This document shows positions 21,273 through 31,146 of a stretch of 64,000 nt of DNA, piece after piece. The first letter of the stretch is position 1, and the number at the start of each line of letters is the position of its first letter. The position numbers and the translations under genes were made by a program. This stretch comes from Rhynchopus sp. YZ270_cl-10 (lineage: Eukaryota; Euglenozoa; Diplonemea; Diplonemida; Diplonemidae): NCBI GenBank assembly GCA_964035575.1, contig OZ037859.1, forward strand, positions 62,001 to 126,000, read 5' to 3'. The notes under the pieces are model-generated. The model worked only from the letters and a program-made list of their open reading frames with translations. It had not been told where the DNA came from and did not search any database.

Positions 21273-23034
21273 TCACTGAAAGCATTTCCATTTGCCTTTA
21301 TGCAACTCCTTCACTTCGTCCAGCGTCGCAGTGCACTGTGTGTTTGCAAAGGAGTGAAATAGGACTAAAAAGCAATTTGTCTTGAAATACAAAGCCCTCT
21401 CGTTGACAGTGTACCTTTTGGTGACCCGTAGCCACGCTATTTTTCGTGGTTTACATCTGATATAAAAAAGGCAAGAGTGCACAGAGGATTTGCGCTAAAG
21501 CAAAAACTTCCCAAACAGCATAGCATACCTGGTCCTGAAGGCAGAGAGACTCCTTCGCTTCGTCGTCCTCCCCTGAGAGGCGGAGGAGCTCACGCACCAC
21601 AGACTGTGGAAAGGTGGTGTTAACAATGAAGGGGTGTTGTCTTTTGTGTTTTTGCATATTCGACAAAGGAAACGTGCATACCTCAGCACTCACTGCAATG
21701 ACCTCTGTGTTGTAGCCACCTTCGAGACACATCACCATCTGCGAGAAAAGAAAATCACATGCCGCATGCTGCCAAACACATACCTTTCCGCCGCTGAGCG
21801 CAGAGAGCGAGCGGGTCATTGCAGCAAAGCCGGACTGCGTGACTTTCATTGTCCCAAGCTTGTCACCGAGGGCACAGTCGAAGCCGGCAGAGACGATGAC
21901 GAGGTCGGGGTCAAACTCTTTGCCCACAGGGACGACTATCTCGTCCACGACACGAAGGTACTCGAGGTCACCAAAGCCGTCGCACGGCCACGGCACGTTG
22001 ATGTTCGCACCAACACCCTTCCCGACACCGGTGCGCTCCGCAAAGCCTGTTCCCGGGTAGAAGGTCTGTGAGGACACCTCGTTACATGCATGGTGCTCCT
22101 TCTTCTTTTTCTTCTTCTTCGGCTCAATCACAAAGTCGCTTGAGGACGACGTCTCGGTAGGTGAGTGCGTCAGTGTCTCCAGGGACAGTTCGTCGCCCTC
22201 CTCCCCCTCCTCGTCAGACGCTGACCCGCAGTAGCCGAGACCGTTGAAGAAGTCCATCGCCTCGTCGTCTGAGGTCCCCGACGTGTCCGGCCGCTTGCGC
22301 TTCTTCGCAGCTCGCACGTCGCGGCGGTACTGCTTCGCCTGCTCGCTCGCAACGAACTTCCCGTGCACCTCTGTGTCCTCCTCACGCAGCCTCCGGATCA
22401 GCCCTGGCCGCATTGCGTGCGTCTTCCCCAAACCATGTCCATGCACCGAGATCACCACCACCGACGGATCGTTGTAGAAGACCCACTCCGTTCCATTGCC
22501 GTGATGCACATCCCAATCGAAGATCAACACCTTCTTCGCGCCCATCTCCTTCTGCGCCACCTTCGCCGCGATAGCGACGTTGCTGTACATACAAAAGCCG
22601 CTCGGGATTGAAGGGTCGCTGTGGTGGCCTGGTGGACGCACCACTGCAAAGCCGTTTGCGAGCTCTCCGGAGACAACCTTTTTGGTCAGCTCGACCAACC
22701 CACCGCAGGAGACACGCGCCGCCTCCTCGGTGTCGGTGCAGCTGTACATATCAAAATCCTGCAGAGCAGAGGAGAGAAGCTTGCCCTCCTTTGTGTCCCT
22801 CACGAGCTGCAGGTGTGCGGGGGTGTGCACCAGAAGCAGCTCCTCATCCGTCGCAGGGCGTGCCGCCACCCGCTCACACTTCGCCATCACCCCTGTGTCC
22901 TCCAGCTGCGCTGCAATAAACTTCGTCCGCAGCGGTGCCTCCACATGGTCAGGCTCCATGTTCCGGTGCAATGTCGACCGCTCATCATACACCATGCCAG
23001 TGCGACTACGCACGCGGCCGTTTCCGTGCTGCAT
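21273..23034 (-). CDS. Class II (HDA1-type) histone deacetylase, four exons
   Basis: Exons 21784-23034, 21682-21738, 21529-21603 and 21273-21335 encode 481 residues. Catalytic features: RPPGHH (about 133-138, paired active-site histidines), metal ligands in DWDVHHGNGT (173-182), SAGFDCALGD, and the catalytic tyrosine of EGGYN in exon 2. The sequence GFCMYSNVAIAAK is of class II type. A charged insertion of about 110 residues (Ser/Glu-rich, then a Lys run) interrupts the domain between SVHGHG and FYPGTG, where animal and fungal enzymes have a short loop. It should remove acetyl groups from histones or other lysines in nucleus or cytoplasm. All four exons join in phase 0. The ATG at 23034 follows CCTTTCAAAG; the upstream in-frame ATG lies in the pyrimidine tract. 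Confidence 0.92.
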
Positions 23035-23616
23035 CTTCTCTTTTTCCTTTGAAAGGGTGGAGAAAAGGGAAGAGAAAGGGAAGGAGGCAAAAAGAACTAT
23101 TCGAGTAAGTGAAGTACGAAGCACAGCGAAGTGTCAATACCAAAGGGGATACCCGGTAGCTAAATGGGGTGGGTGGAGAAAGGTGGTCAAATATGTGGGG
23201 GAGGAGGTGCGTTTGCGGCTAGAAAATCTTTTACGTAGCGTGTTTTAAATGAAACAAAATGTGAATACGTTATAACTTTGTAACTTTCGTTGTTTGTTTG
23301 TTCACGCCCCGATGTATGTTTATTGTGAAGACGCTAGTTGCCAAGATGAACCTCTCTAAGACATACTTAGACATCTCCCAAAAAATGTTCTAACAAAGCA
23401 TTGCTAGAACTAAAGAACAGAAAGATAGGATAGGGTGGTTAAAATGGAAGTTATAAGTGCAAACACCTCTGTGGTGCAGGCACTAGTTAAAAGTTAATAA
23501 AAACCCAATGAAAACACACAAAAATGGCCAGAAGCGTTCCAGATTATACGATTTTTAGGAGATTCCCCCCCTTTTTTGCATCACAAAACCGGCCTCCCTT
23601 TTACACATCACGTCAC
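23035..23616. other. Intergenic spacer upstream of HDAC
   Basis: 582 bases. On the minus strand, in order: B-type hairpin, A-type hairpin, AT-rich stretch, then a long pyrimidine tract running into the HDAC start. No coding potential is seen. Confidence 0.6.
23341..23486 (-). repeat. B-type then A-type hairpin unit
   Basis: Read on the minus strand: B (23450-23486) AGTGCCTGCACCACAGAG, then GTGTTTGCACTTATAACTT; A (23341-23379) GGGAGATGTCTAAG, loop, CTTAGAGAGGTTCATCTTG. In this A copy the outer pair is AGATG/CATCT, so both sides changed compared with AGGTGA/TCATCTT. Confidence 0.6.
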
Positions 23617-25557
23617 TCACATCCACGACGTCTCCTCTGCATACAGCGCACCGTTCATCTGCAGCATGGAGGATGCTACCGAGCATGCTTTTGCATACCA
23701 CGGGAAGAACACGCCCACGAGCTGCCCTATGGTGCTGACGCTGATGAGGGGGCGCTTTTTGTTTGCGTCTTCTCTGTTTTGGATGGGAGCGGGCCTGAGG
23801 AGGGTGAGGAGCGAGATGGGGGCAGGGTACTCAACGAGTTGCAGGTCGTGGCGCCCATCGGTGCCGAGGTGCTGGGCCACTGCGTCGAGGCAGTCAGTCC
23901 AGCCACCCACGTCTGTGATGAGGCCCTCTTGCAGCGCACTGTTGCCGAAGTAGATCTTACCCTGTGCAATGCGCTCCACGTGTTCGGGGGTCATGTTGCG
24001 GTCAATGGCAACGTTGCTCTTGAAGTGTTCGTAAATGTGGTCTGTGTACTCCTCGAGCTTCGCCTGCGACGCATCGTTGTACCGCTGCAGCGCATGGAAG
24101 TAGTAGGAGTTCTCGTTGCCCTCAGGCAGCACCTCATCAAAGGTCGCGCCCAGCTTCTCAAGAAGATCCCGCCACGACACCTTCCCGTTGATCACCCCAA
24201 TCGACCCAGTGATGGTCCCCTTGCTCGCAAAGACACGGTGCCCCGCCATTGCAATGTAATACCCACCCGAGGCTGCGACGTTCCCCATAGACACGAAGAC
24301 GGGGAGCTTGGCGGCGATGCGCTTTACTTCGCGGTGGATGAGGTCGCTTGCGATGTAGCTGCCGCCAGGCGAGTCGATGCGGAGGACAACAGCTTTGTAC
24401 GCATCTGCGCTGTCGTGCAGTGCACGCAGGTGTGCGCAGACTTCGTCTGACCCGATGACAGCATCGCCAGCAGAAGGCGACACACTGTCACCTTGCAAGA
24501 TCTTACCTTCAAGGGTGACGACTGCGACCGCAGGCCCGCCCCTCCAAAAGAAGGAACTCTTGTACGGGCTCTTGGCGTGTCCTGCATAGTTGCCGAGTGA
24601 GCGGAACGCCATCTTGCCAGCGGGCACGCTCGTGAGGTCCGGCAGGAGAGTGTCCACAAGCTCGTCGTAGTAGAGCACGTGGTCCACAAGGTGCGTCGCC
24701 TCTGCCGCCTCACTGCTGTAGGGTCCGTCCTGCAGCACAGCCGCCCACGAAGCCTCGCCGTCACGTTGCGAACGTTGCGCAAAGTCGTTGACGACAATGC
24801 CTGTAAACTCGTCGAGAACGTCGGTCATGACCTGGCGGTGCTCCTCGGTGAACTCCTTCTGCATGATTGCATTGGCAGCCAGCTTGTATTTGCGACGTTG
24901 CGTGACCTCTGGTGCGAGGCCCACCTTCTCGAAGAAGCCCTTCAGGAACATCTGCATGCACGAAAGCGACGTGATGTTGACAGCCCCGCAGCGAGGCATC
25001 ACAATGTGGCTGCATGCAGACGCCAGCCAGTAGTCCGTCACCCCTGTTGTCGCCTCGCCAAAGGATGTGCAGTACGCCACCACAGGCCGCCCCGTGCTGC
25101 GGTGGTACTCCGCAAGCGCACTGCGCACCTCGCCCACGCGTGCAGACCCCTTCACGCATGCACCTGGCCCCAGCCGTACAAGAATCGCCTTCACACGCAC
25201 ATCCTTTGCAGCACTCTCCACAAGACTCACAAACTCAGCAGTGCTCAACGTCCCACCCATCAGCTGCTTCGCAATCGGGTTCATCGCTGTCTCCGTGATC
25301 TGCAGCTTGTCGAGACTGATCTCGAGCACAACGTTCCCAGGGAGTCTGTTCAAAAACGCCTTCCTCATCTGCTTCAGCACACTGTAGACAATCGAGAACG
25401 TCCACACCGGGTGTGCCTTCAGCAGTACCACGATACCCCCAAGGATGTTCTTCAGGTGTCCTCCCTCCTCCTCACCGCTCACAGTGTCACCTTGGGAGGT
25501 GACCTTGCGCCATGTGCTGGACACAAGCTCTGTGATCTGTACACTATCAGGCAACAT
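23617..25557 (-). CDS. SppA-type membrane serine protease (protease IV family, S49)
   Basis: 646 residues, intronless. Two tandem S49 domains as in the long bacterial and plastid SppA. A membrane anchor is likely around 41-62 (GIVVLLKAHPVWTFSIVY). The first domain supplies the presumed general-base lysine in RRKYKLAAN (about K225), the second the nucleophile in NVAASGGYY (about S430) after LRIDSPGGS, matching the family Ser/Lys dyad. Such enzymes cleave membrane-embedded signal-peptide remnants or other membrane proteins. In eukaryotes they are mostly known from plastids; here an organelle or endomembrane location is possible, but no clear N-terminal targeting peptide is visible. The ATG lies ten bases after AATCCACAG. 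Codon use is host-like, so any bacterial origin is old. Confidence 0.9.
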   Translation of the reverse strand: MLPDSVQITELVSSTWRKVTSQGDTVSGEEEGGHLKNILGGIVVLLKAHPVWTFSIVYSVLKQMRKAFLNRLPGNVVLEISLDKLQITETAMNPIAKQLMGGTLSTAEFVSLVESAAKDVRVKAILVRLGPGACVKGSARVGEVRSALAEYHRSTGRPVVAYCTSFGEATTGVTDYWLASACSHIVMPRCGAVNITSLSCMQMFLKGFFEKVGLAPEVTQRRKYKLAANAIMQKEFTEEHRQVMTDVLDEFTGIVVNDFAQRSQRDGEASWAAVLQDGPYSSEAAEATHLVDHVLYYDELVDTLLPDLTSVPAGKMAFRSLGNYAGHAKSPYKSSFFWRGGPAVAVVTLEGKILQGDSVSPSAGDAVIGSDEVCAHLRALHDSADAYKAVVLRIDSPGGSYIASDLIHREVKRIAAKLPVFVSMGNVAASGGYYIAMAGHRVFASKGTITGSIGVINGKVSWRDLLEKLGATFDEVLPEGNENSYYFHALQRYNDASQAKLEEYTDHIYEHFKSNVAIDRNMTPEHVERIAQGKIYFGNSALQEGLITDVGGWTDCLDAVAQHLGTDGRHDLQLVEYPAPISLLTLLRPAPIQNREDANKKRPLISVSTIGQLVGVFFPWYAKACSVASSMLQMNGALYAEETSWM

Positions 25558-25798
25558 GGCAAGAATGCTGTGGATTTTACAATTTTACAATACCTGATGG
25601 TGTTTGTTGGGGAAGCGAGGGGAGGGGTGAAGTGGTGTGGAAAAAATATCTCAATTTGGTTTGCGTTCAGTTCGTTATACGTATTGTAGGTTCTTAGGTG
25701 GGGGAAAGGGAAGGTGGGGGATGACAAACATAATGGAGAGACGACAGCCACAGTGGCAGATCGTTTTTTTTTTTTTTATTTCGTCATCCAAATGAAAA

Positions 25799-25839
25799 TT
25801 TGCGAGATGAATGTGCCTCTCGTGAGCACATATCTTTTA
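25799..25839 (-). repeat. A-type hairpin element (divergent stem)
   Basis: Minus strand: AAAAGATATGTGCTCACGAG, then AGGCACATTCATCTCGCA. The inner stem is ATGTGC/GCACAT rather than CTAAGC/GCTTAG, so pairing is kept with different bases on both sides. It lies about 240 bases upstream of the SppA start. Confidence 0.55.
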
Positions 25840-25951
25840 GGGGAAGGGTGCGTTTCTCAGATTAAAACAATACAAAGCCTCTCTTTGACAGTGTACCAAA
25901 GATTGTCAGATAATACCCCTATGTTTGCGTACAAAAAACCACCCCCCCTCC

Positions 25952-27393
25952 TAGGGGAGTCCACGTAGTAGGATTTCCTTAAGAAACCGTGTCACAAACC
26001 CATTTTTTTGAGTTTTAGGTTAAGAAATCCACTAAAATAGTCGTATTTGACCCCAAAACCACCTCCAGATCACAAAAATATCTCATTAAAACCACAGACG
26101 ACCTCAACAGAAGCTTTGTTCCCAAAAAAAATTGGGTTTTTCTGAAAAAAAACACGAAAAATGTGTAACAAAAATGTAACGCTTTTGTCACACTTATGTC
26201 ACACTTAGCAAATCACACTTTCTGGTTCCATAGAGTACCCCTAAAGCCCAAAAACCACTCCCAACATACTGGGGTGAGGTCCGGGGGTGGGAAAATATGC
26301 TTTTGGGGCTTTTTTGGCACCGATTTTCGGCCCCAGAAATAAAATTTTCTGGGAAAAGTGTTCATTTTACCCTTAAAATACCCGTTTTTGGGGGTGTTTC
26401 CAACATACCAACCCCGAAAAAAACCACCAGAAAAGTCACCTCAGGCCAGAATTCGGCTCGGAATGGATGCGGGGACATCCAAATAGGCAGAAACCCCTAC
26501 TTTCCAGTAAAAAAAACGCTTTTTTCTGGGCTATGAGATGCCCCCCTCCGCTGTCACACTTATGTCACACTTAGTGTCACACTTATGTCACACTTATGTC
26601 ACACTTAGCAAATCACACTTTCTAGTTACAAAGAGTACCTGTAAAGACCCAAAAACCATTCCCATCATATTGGGGTGAGGTCCGGGGTGGGAAAATATAG
26701 TTTTGGGGCTTTTTTGGCACCCCCAGAAATAATTTTTTTCAAAAAAAATACTCATTTTACCCTAAAAATACCTGTTCTTTGGGGTGTTCTTGGGATGATT
26801 ACCAAATGCCGACCCCAAAAGGGCCGCCGAAAAAGTCACAGAAGGCCAGAATTCGGCTCGGAATGGATGCGGGGACACCCAAATAGGCAGAAAACCCTAC
26901 TTCCAAGTAAAAAAAGCGCTTTTTTCTGGGCTATGAGATGCCCCCCTCCAATGTCACACTTATGTCACACTTCCTCCTCCCGGCTAAAATGTGGTTTTTA
27001 CGGCAAAAAAAAAATTCAAAATTTTCAGCAAAGGCGTACAAAAAAATAGACTTTTGGCCCCAAAACCCCCCAGAAATCGCTCTGTGGACACATCTGAGTG
27101 GAAAAAACCTCTTTTCCTCTTGTTTTGGGCTATTGAAAAAAATTGAATTTTTTGATAAATCGCCCTGTATCAAACCCCCTTAGAAAACGGTAAAAATGGG
27201 GTGAAAACGCTACAAAATGTGCCAAAAAAAGTTCCCAAAAGTGCCAAAAAGTGCCAAAAAGGCATCAAATAGTAAGGAATTGTCCCAGAAATGTGTTTTC
27301 TGGGGTGGTTTTGTGTTTTGGAATGATTTTTTTGCATTTTTTTATGATTTTTTGGGGTGTGTGACAGAAAAAACGGCTACGTGGACTCCCCTA
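25952..27393. mobile_element. Non-autonomous DNA transposon with terminal inverted repeats, 1.44 kb
   Basis: The left end TAGGGGAGTCCACGTAG (25952-25968) is mirrored perfectly at 27377-27393, and similarity continues more weakly inward (a GTCACA motif lies near both ends). The 10-base direct repeat CCCCCCCTCC at 25942-25951 and 27395-27404 could be a target-site duplication, though it is low-complexity and one extra A separates it from the right end. The interior is AT-rich with no transposase, and carries two about 400-base tandem units. Superfamily is uncertain; hAT- or Mutator-like elements make duplications of 8-11 bases. Confidence 0.65.
26189..26980. repeat. Two 400-base tandem repeats inside the 1.44 kb element
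   Basis: The motif CACACTTAGCAAATCACACTT occurs at about 26200 and again exactly 400 bases later. Between them both units share GGGGTGAGGTCCGGGG, CTTTTTTGGCACC, AGAATTCGGCTCGGAATGGA and TTTTTTCTGGGCTATGAGAT. Units are bordered by short TGTCACACTTA repeats (four near 26560-26610). The second unit ends near 26960, followed by one more TGTCACACTT pair. Confidence 0.8.
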
Positions 27394-27552
27394 ACCCCCC
27401 CTCCCCCTGTAAACACTAGAACTGTTATGTTCATTTTATTTTACTTTTATTCAGATAGAAAAGCCGACAAAATCAGCCCGATTCCTTCATTGGCATTGCA
27501 ACGCTATTTGGCTGATTGTTTTCCATCAATCACAGCAAAGAGCTTGCAAATA

Positions 27553-27662
27553 CAGTACTCCAAACACTGTTTGGCGTCCAAAAAAAGTAGCAAAATTAAC
27601 CCAAAAAAAAAATCACCCAAATCCGCCAAACTTATTTGGACGCCAATTTATTTGGAGTACTG
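27553..27662. mobile_element. Tc1/mariner-like MITE, 110 bp
   Basis: Ends CAGTACTCCAAA and TTTGGAGTACTG are flanked on both sides by TA, the target duplication of Tc1/mariner elements. Inner arms TTGGCGTCCAAA and TTTGGACGCCAA also pair, so the whole can fold back. The 50-base middle is A-rich without coding capacity. Confidence 0.7.
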
Positions 27663-27838
27663 TACAGCACACCATATTACAAAACAGATCCAGAAAAAGT
27701 GGTGAACACCTTTTTTTTCATTGGGTGGGGACCGAATGAAAACTAAATACTAAAACCTGTTCACAGAAAGAGAGAACATATTGAAAAAAAAAGAGCGGAA
27801 GTTTAAGGTCAGGTAAGGAATCTGGCTCGGTGGAATGT

Positions 27839-28154
27839 ACACGGCGACCTTGTCGGTGACATGACATGCTTTTTACATGATAAATAACATAATAAAATGA
27901 CACGAAAAATCATGGTACATGACATGCGTATAATGCCATGTACCGTGCTTTTGTGAGTTAAGGAAACCCCACTAAAATTCATAACAAAAGCATGTCATAT
28001 GTCATATGACGTGGTTATCATCTCATGAAAGACGTTACATGACGTGCTATAGCATGTCAGTGACATGCTTATCATGTCGCGTTGCGTGTCACTATTTATC
28101 ATGTCATTTTAACACGTCATGATCATGCCATCATGGCATACAAGGTCGCCGTGT
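27839..28154. mobile_element. Foldback/MITE-like element, 316 bp
   Basis: A 15-base end ACACGGCGACCTTGT (27839-27853) is matched perfectly by ACAAGGTCGCCGTGT at 28140-28154. The interior is filled with many copies of CATGTCA/TGACATG and related CATGAC words in both orientations. No frame and no certain target duplication. Confidence 0.6.
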
Positions 28155-28519
28155 TGAGTTTTTATTGTGGGGAGGGTATCCAGGAAATATAAACAATCAG
28201 TGATTAGGTCCACGGGAACCAAGGCACCGCTCTTTTTCTGAGATTCCCAACATTTTTCCCACGAGAAAAAACCCCACGGAGGATTTCCTCCACCCCGAGC
28301 CCGCCACAAACAAAATTGGAGGATTTCCTCCACCAAAAAGCCCGAAACCCCTGAGGATAAATCCACCCTTAGATGGGGGATCTTGAGAGCAACTGACTCT
28401 GTGGGTCTCCTAAAGTTTGCTTGATTCGCGATTTCATTTTAGCTCGCTATGGACAGTCACTCGCTCACACTTATCCCTGGCACTGATCAGAGGCTATTGT
28501 TTCGTTCTGTATGGCACAC

Positions 28520-31046
28520 TCATGAGAAGCTGATCGCTGTTGGTTTTGTGTGGTTGTAAATGGCCCTCAAATATTTTCTCGTTGATAAAAATGACATACT
28601 TTCTTGTCTACGTGCCCCCCTTGCTAGAGAATCCAAGACATCTTCAGTGTTGGGAAGACTGTGCGAAGCAACTTGTTTGTCCTCCACTTCCTGTAATGGT
28701 CAAAATGAGGGTTTTTTATATTTGGCATAAACGTCTTTTGAAGTAATGTTAATTTTGGATATTCGAACATACCTTTGCCTGCCAGGTGGGTTTATGCCAT
28801 TTGGAGGAACGTCTGCTGGTGTCGAATGGTGTGTTGAGTGTGAAGTGCGAGCGCAACCCTTTTGAGAAGATAGCGACGCAGAAGGATGCGCAGCAGACAA
28901 ACGTGAGGATGAGGATGTGCACGGGCACTACATTTGTGTAATGGAACGTCGTGCAGCACATGAGGAAGGTCCCGTACGCCAGCGCCATGAGCAGGCGCCA
29001 CTCCTGCGCCATCTCCTCGGTTGAGCCTTTCCAGACGCCACCCGAGAGAGGCGGGCAGAAGCGGCGCACCTTGTCAAGAAGGTTCTTCATATCAGCACCG
29101 TTGTTGATGCAACTGAACTCCGAGAACGGCAGTGCAGGCATGCGCCTCTTCTCAGCACCAGACGGCTGCCTCCAGCTGAACGCAGCAAAGTTCATGCCAA
29201 ACTCTTTGTATCGCGACACAAGACCACATCGGATGTCCTGGTTCGCGTGCACAGCAATGTTCACACCAACAAAGCCCTTCGACAGCGTCACCACGTTGTG
29301 TGTAGTCACAATGTACATCCGATCGCAGGACCGCACAAACAGGGCTACAAGCACAGCCGGGATGATCACCGCAAGCACACCCACGACGTGCAGGTTTGCT
29401 GCACCAATGATTTTGTACACCTTCAGCTGCGGGTCGGATGCAATAGAGAAGAAGAGTGCTGAGGACACCACGATGGTGGCGCACAGGTGCAGGAAGGTGA
29501 TGTCGTGCATGATGAGGTGCTTCTTGAGCGGCGTGCTCGCCCACACCACCTTCTCGTTCTCGACATCTTCCTCGGAGGACAGCGCCTGCAGCAGACGTGC
29601 CTTCAGCACCGCATCCATGTTCTGCATCGTCGCCACGAGGGGGTCGTTCTCCGACTCCACCAGCAGCGGCACCTCTGCACTCGTGATGGCAGTCATGTCC
29701 TGCATGTTCTCCTCGACAATCGCCTGCCTGCTGTCGCGCAGCTGCACATTGGAGCCGAACCCCATGGAGTTGGACCTGCGGCTCAGCATTGCCATGCTGC
29801 CCGCTGATGCGAGAGGAGGCTTTGTGGAGATGCCTGCTGTAACGGCAGCGTTCAGTGGGTTCCTCAAGGGGATCGGGGGGCGCAGTGCGGCAGAGCTGGA
29901 GGACGCCTGTGGCTGTGGTGCAGGTGGTGTGCACAGCACCTGGTCGTCCGCCTGTGCAGCCGCAGATGATGACGCTGCATTGGCCTCATGCGGCGACGCT
30001 GTTGAGTGACCATCGCTCGCAGTCGTTGCCGCGTCAGGCACGTCCTCGCCCAGAGCCTCTCGTGCCTCCGCATCCTGCTGCGTAGGGCTTGTCGCCACTG
30101 CCGCACTGACCCGGTCGTAGAGGCCGCCAAAGAAGCTGGGCATCTGCGCCAGGTACGGGATGCTACCCTTCCGCATGCGCAGTGTCTGTGCGTTCTCATC
30201 CTCTGAGGAGTCCCCTTCACGGTGCCTCGCGAACACACTCTCGATACGGCGCCCCCTCAGCATGAAGGCCAGCCGTATGTACAAAGGGTCCCACACACTG
30301 TTCCCTTTGTTTAAAGGCCTCAGAAACTTCACATAAAACACGACATGTGACAGCACACCCAGCAGAAGCGTGGTGCACATGTAAGGGATAAAGAAGTTGA
30401 TCCTGAGGGAGAAGAGGAGCGTCGCGAACATGTTGCTGATGGCAGTCGTGGCGGTCATGAGGAGTGGGAGGAAGGCGATACGTGTCATGTTGCACCAGTC
30501 GCACTCACGCCCCTTCTTGCAGTGTCGGCATTCGTTCTTTGCCTGTGAGAGTCCTGTGGCTGTGGACAGCACCTCTGTGTACTCAGCATCGAAGCCTTCG
30601 TCAACGTGGTCGAAGGCCTCCTCCAGGTCCTGCGTGTTTGCCTGTGGGGTGATCTCGTTGCCTTCCCAGCGCATGCGTGCTGTTCCGCAAAGGCCCTGCA
30701 CACTCCACGGCTTCTGCCCGATAGCGCGCACCCATAAAAAGAGAATGATGCACCAGATCAGCAGCGCAACGTTGAACCAGAACAGCGTCACGTACGACGG
30801 CAGGCACGCGTACACGTTGAACGCAATGGGCGCAAGGTGGCACTGCAGCTCAGGGCAGATCGAATGCGACTCGTTGCTGAGACCCAGGCCCGGAGGGGGG
30901 CAGTTGCCAATGTCATCACTGGGGACGCACTCATTCGAGGACAAGCACCAGTGGCACTCAAGGTCGTTGTACCCGTCCGCGACGACAACTGTTGCGTCCC
31001 AAAGACACATACCACATGACGACAGACTCTGACACCCGTCCGCCAT
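28520..31046 (-). CDS. Multipass membrane protein with N-terminal Cys-rich (PSI-like) domain
   Basis: Exon 28773-31046 encodes 758 residues; a second exon 28600-28690 is well supported by GTATGT donors and a CATTACAG acceptor. The last exon (28520-28536, ending TISFS) is the simplest completion but weak. The N-terminus has eight or more cysteines in PSI-like spacing (CQSLSSCGMC, CHWC, CVPSDDIGNC) and probably faces outside. Hydrophobic segments follow at about 92-115, 195-220, 225-245, 560-580, 590-615 and 710-750, with a long Ser/Ala-rich cytoplasmic loop between the third and fourth. A Cys cluster CRHCKKGRECDWC precedes segment two. The family is unknown; a receptor or channel role would be speculation. 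CCACCTACAG lies 13 bases before the ATG. Confidence 0.75.
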
Positions 31047-31146
31047 TGTGTCTGTGTGTCTGTAGGTGGAGGGTTCGAGGAAGGGAGGGAGATGAGGAAA
31101 CATGAGTTGAGTCAAAGGGAAGGAGGGGAGGGGAGTGAGACGTTAT

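Larger units (their letters stand above)
25558..28519. other. Transposon- and repeat-rich spacer
   Basis: Almost 3 kb without a supportable gene. From left to right: an A-type hairpin (25799-25839), a 1.44 kb inverted-repeat element with internal 400-base tandem repeats (25952-27393), a 110-base mariner-like MITE (27553-27662), a 316-base inverted-repeat element (27839-28154), then plain sequence up to the PSI-like gene. Open frames here are low-complexity and host-unlike. Confidence 0.7.

Noticed and set aside
25558-28519. Retroelement or virus-derived sequence in the large gap
   Set aside because: No reverse transcriptase, integrase, capsid or long terminal repeats seen; the ends are inverted and the interior is noncoding.
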